From: Flavobacteriaceae bacterium
Lineage (GTDB): Bacteria; Bacteroidota; Bacteroidia; Flavobacteriales; Flavobacteriaceae
DNA length: 5,752 bases
Direction of reading: 5' to 3'
Assembly: GCA_947482805.1 (NCBI GenBank)
Contig: CANKLK010000132.1
Location: 1-5,752, forward strand
The translations under genes were made by a program, and so were the position numbers. The notes under the pieces were generated by a model that saw nothing but the letters and a program-made list of their open reading frames with translations, made no database searches and was not told the origin of the DNA. Positions 5,117 through 5,752 of the stretch are shown piece after piece. How positions within the stretch are numbered: the stretch's first letter is position 1; the number at the start of each line of letters is the position of its first letter.

Positions 5117-5752
5117 TGCCGAACTCAAAGAATTCCTTGACGTAAAAGTAATTCAATACAATACTTTAGATTTTATCGATAGCGACCCAATACAGATTCC
5201 GCATCTTTTCACATTAAAAGAAGATATTGAAATTGCAGCTTTTTTAACAGCAACCATTGCTTGGGGTAACCGAAAAATGATTATCAACAATAGCAAGCGA
5301 ATGATGGAAATGTTAGGAAATTCGCCTTATGATTTCATCATGTCGCACAACGATTCTCAATTAGAGAAGCTCGATAATTTTGTTCACCGTACATTTAACG
5401 GTGAGGACTTTAAAACATTTATCAAAGCATTGCAACATATTTACATTAATCATAATGGTTTGGAAATGACTTTCGCCAAAAACCAGACACCATTATCAAT
5501 GCAACAAAGCATAGCCGAATTCAAAAAGCTGTTTTTTGAGGTGGCACATCAACCTCGAACGATGAAACACGTATCCGATCCAATGCAGGGTTCGGCAGCC
5601 AAACGCATCAACATGTTCCTCCGTTGGATGGTTAGGAAAGATAACAAAGGAGTCGACTTTGGTATTTGGAAAAGCATTTCGCCCGCTTCGCTTTCATGCC
5701 CACTTGATGTACATTCCGGAAATGTGGCGCGCAAATTAGGTTTACTTACGCG
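5109..5752 (+). CDS. TIGR02757 (DUF2400) family protein, 3' end cut by window edge
   Basis: The frame is open from ATG 5109 to the window edge, 214 complete codons; the family is usually about 250-260 residues, so roughly 40 residues are missing. Recognisable blocks are DSDPIQIPH (24-32), AAFLTATIAWGNRKMIINN (43-61), SPYDFI (72-77), GSAAKRINMFLRWMVRKD (161-178), VDFGIW (182-187) and PLDVHSGNVARKLGL (198-212). These are typical of TIGR02757, common in Bacteroidota and of unknown function. The last block resembles the VDTHVxRVxxRLGL segment of HhH-GPD DNA glycosylases, which carries the catalytic Asp (here Asp200), and Lys165 lies near where the glycosylase lysine would fall. DNA binding or repair is therefore an inference. 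In-frame ATGs at 5076, 5079 and 5088 would lengthen the overlap with the previous gene. I chose 5109 because MNNAELKEFLD matches the usual N-terminus of the family as I recall it. Any promoter is likely shared with the two genes upstream. Confidence 0.85.
   Translation, partial: MNNAELKEFLDVKVIQYNTLDFIDSDPIQIPHLFTLKEDIEIAAFLTATIAWGNRKMIINNSKRMMEMLGNSPYDFIMSHNDSQLEKLDNFVHRTFNGEDFKTFIKALQHIYINHNGLEMTFAKNQTPLSMQQSIAEFKKLFFEVAHQPRTMKHVSDPMQGSAAKRINMFLRWMVRKDNKGVDFGIWKSISPASLSCPLDVHSGNVARKLGLLT

Noticed and set aside
5549..5734. Minus-strand open frame of 61 codons at the right edge
   Set aside because: It is antisense to the most conserved part of the TIGR02757 protein.
2759..5752. The three-gene cluster as a defence system or bacteriocin exporter
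   Set aside because: The ATPase is LolD-like, the membrane protein has no peptidase or FtsX-like permease features, and no toxin, nuclease effector, immunity or leader peptide gene is visible.
1..5752. CRISPR array, insertion sequence, tRNA or rRNA
   Set aside because: I saw no spaced repeats, transposase-like ORF, terminal inverted repeats or tRNA-like cloverleaf; nearly all of the window is accounted for by ordinary genes.

Overview
The window looks like chromosomal housekeeping DNA from a member of the Bacteroidota, most likely a Flavobacteriaceae species close to Flavobacterium. The evidence is the low GC content, A-rich leaders without Shine-Dalgarno sites, several promoter candidates of the Bacteroidota type (TTG, then TAnnTTTG about 17-20 bases later), and proteins of families largely confined to this phylum (DUF6146, DUF6787, TIGR02757/DUF2400).

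Layout. Positions 1-34 may hold the last codons of an upstream gene. A short-form D-3-phosphoglycerate dehydrogenase (serA, 38-1000) follows at once and ends at a strong intrinsic terminator (1025-1049). Next come a small lipoprotein (DUF6146-like, 1111-1542) and a two-helix membrane protein (DUF6787-like, 1574-1894), each with its own promoter candidate. A hairpin at 1880-1906 sits between the convergent DUF6787 gene and folE and looks like a shared, bidirectional terminator. GTP cyclohydrolase I (folE) lies on the minus strand (1940-2611). It is divergent from a three-gene plus-strand cluster across a 147-base intergenic region. The cluster is a LolD-type ABC ATPase (2759-3418), a 564-residue polytopic membrane protein (3422-5116) and a TIGR02757/DUF2400 protein (5109 to the window edge, truncated there). 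These three are separated by 3 bp and then overlap by 8 bp, so they are probably co-transcribed. No intergenic stretch exceeds 150 bases.

Function. SerA (serine synthesis) and FolE (pterin/folate synthesis) are unrelated core metabolic enzymes. The LolD-like ATPase probably serves a LolCE-type lipoprotein-release or MacB-type permease encoded elsewhere, because no such permease is adjacent. The membrane protein has features reminiscent of GT-C glycosyltransferases (an acidic motif in an early loop, a GYPLFP motif, many helices and a soluble C-terminal tail), but its substrate is unknown. The TIGR02757 protein carries a block that resembles the catalytic-Asp region of HhH-GPD DNA glycosylases.

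I see no mobile element, CRISPR array, tRNA, rRNA, toxin-antitoxin module or clear defence system. The least understood content is the membrane protein, the DUF2400 protein and the DUF6146/DUF6787 pair.
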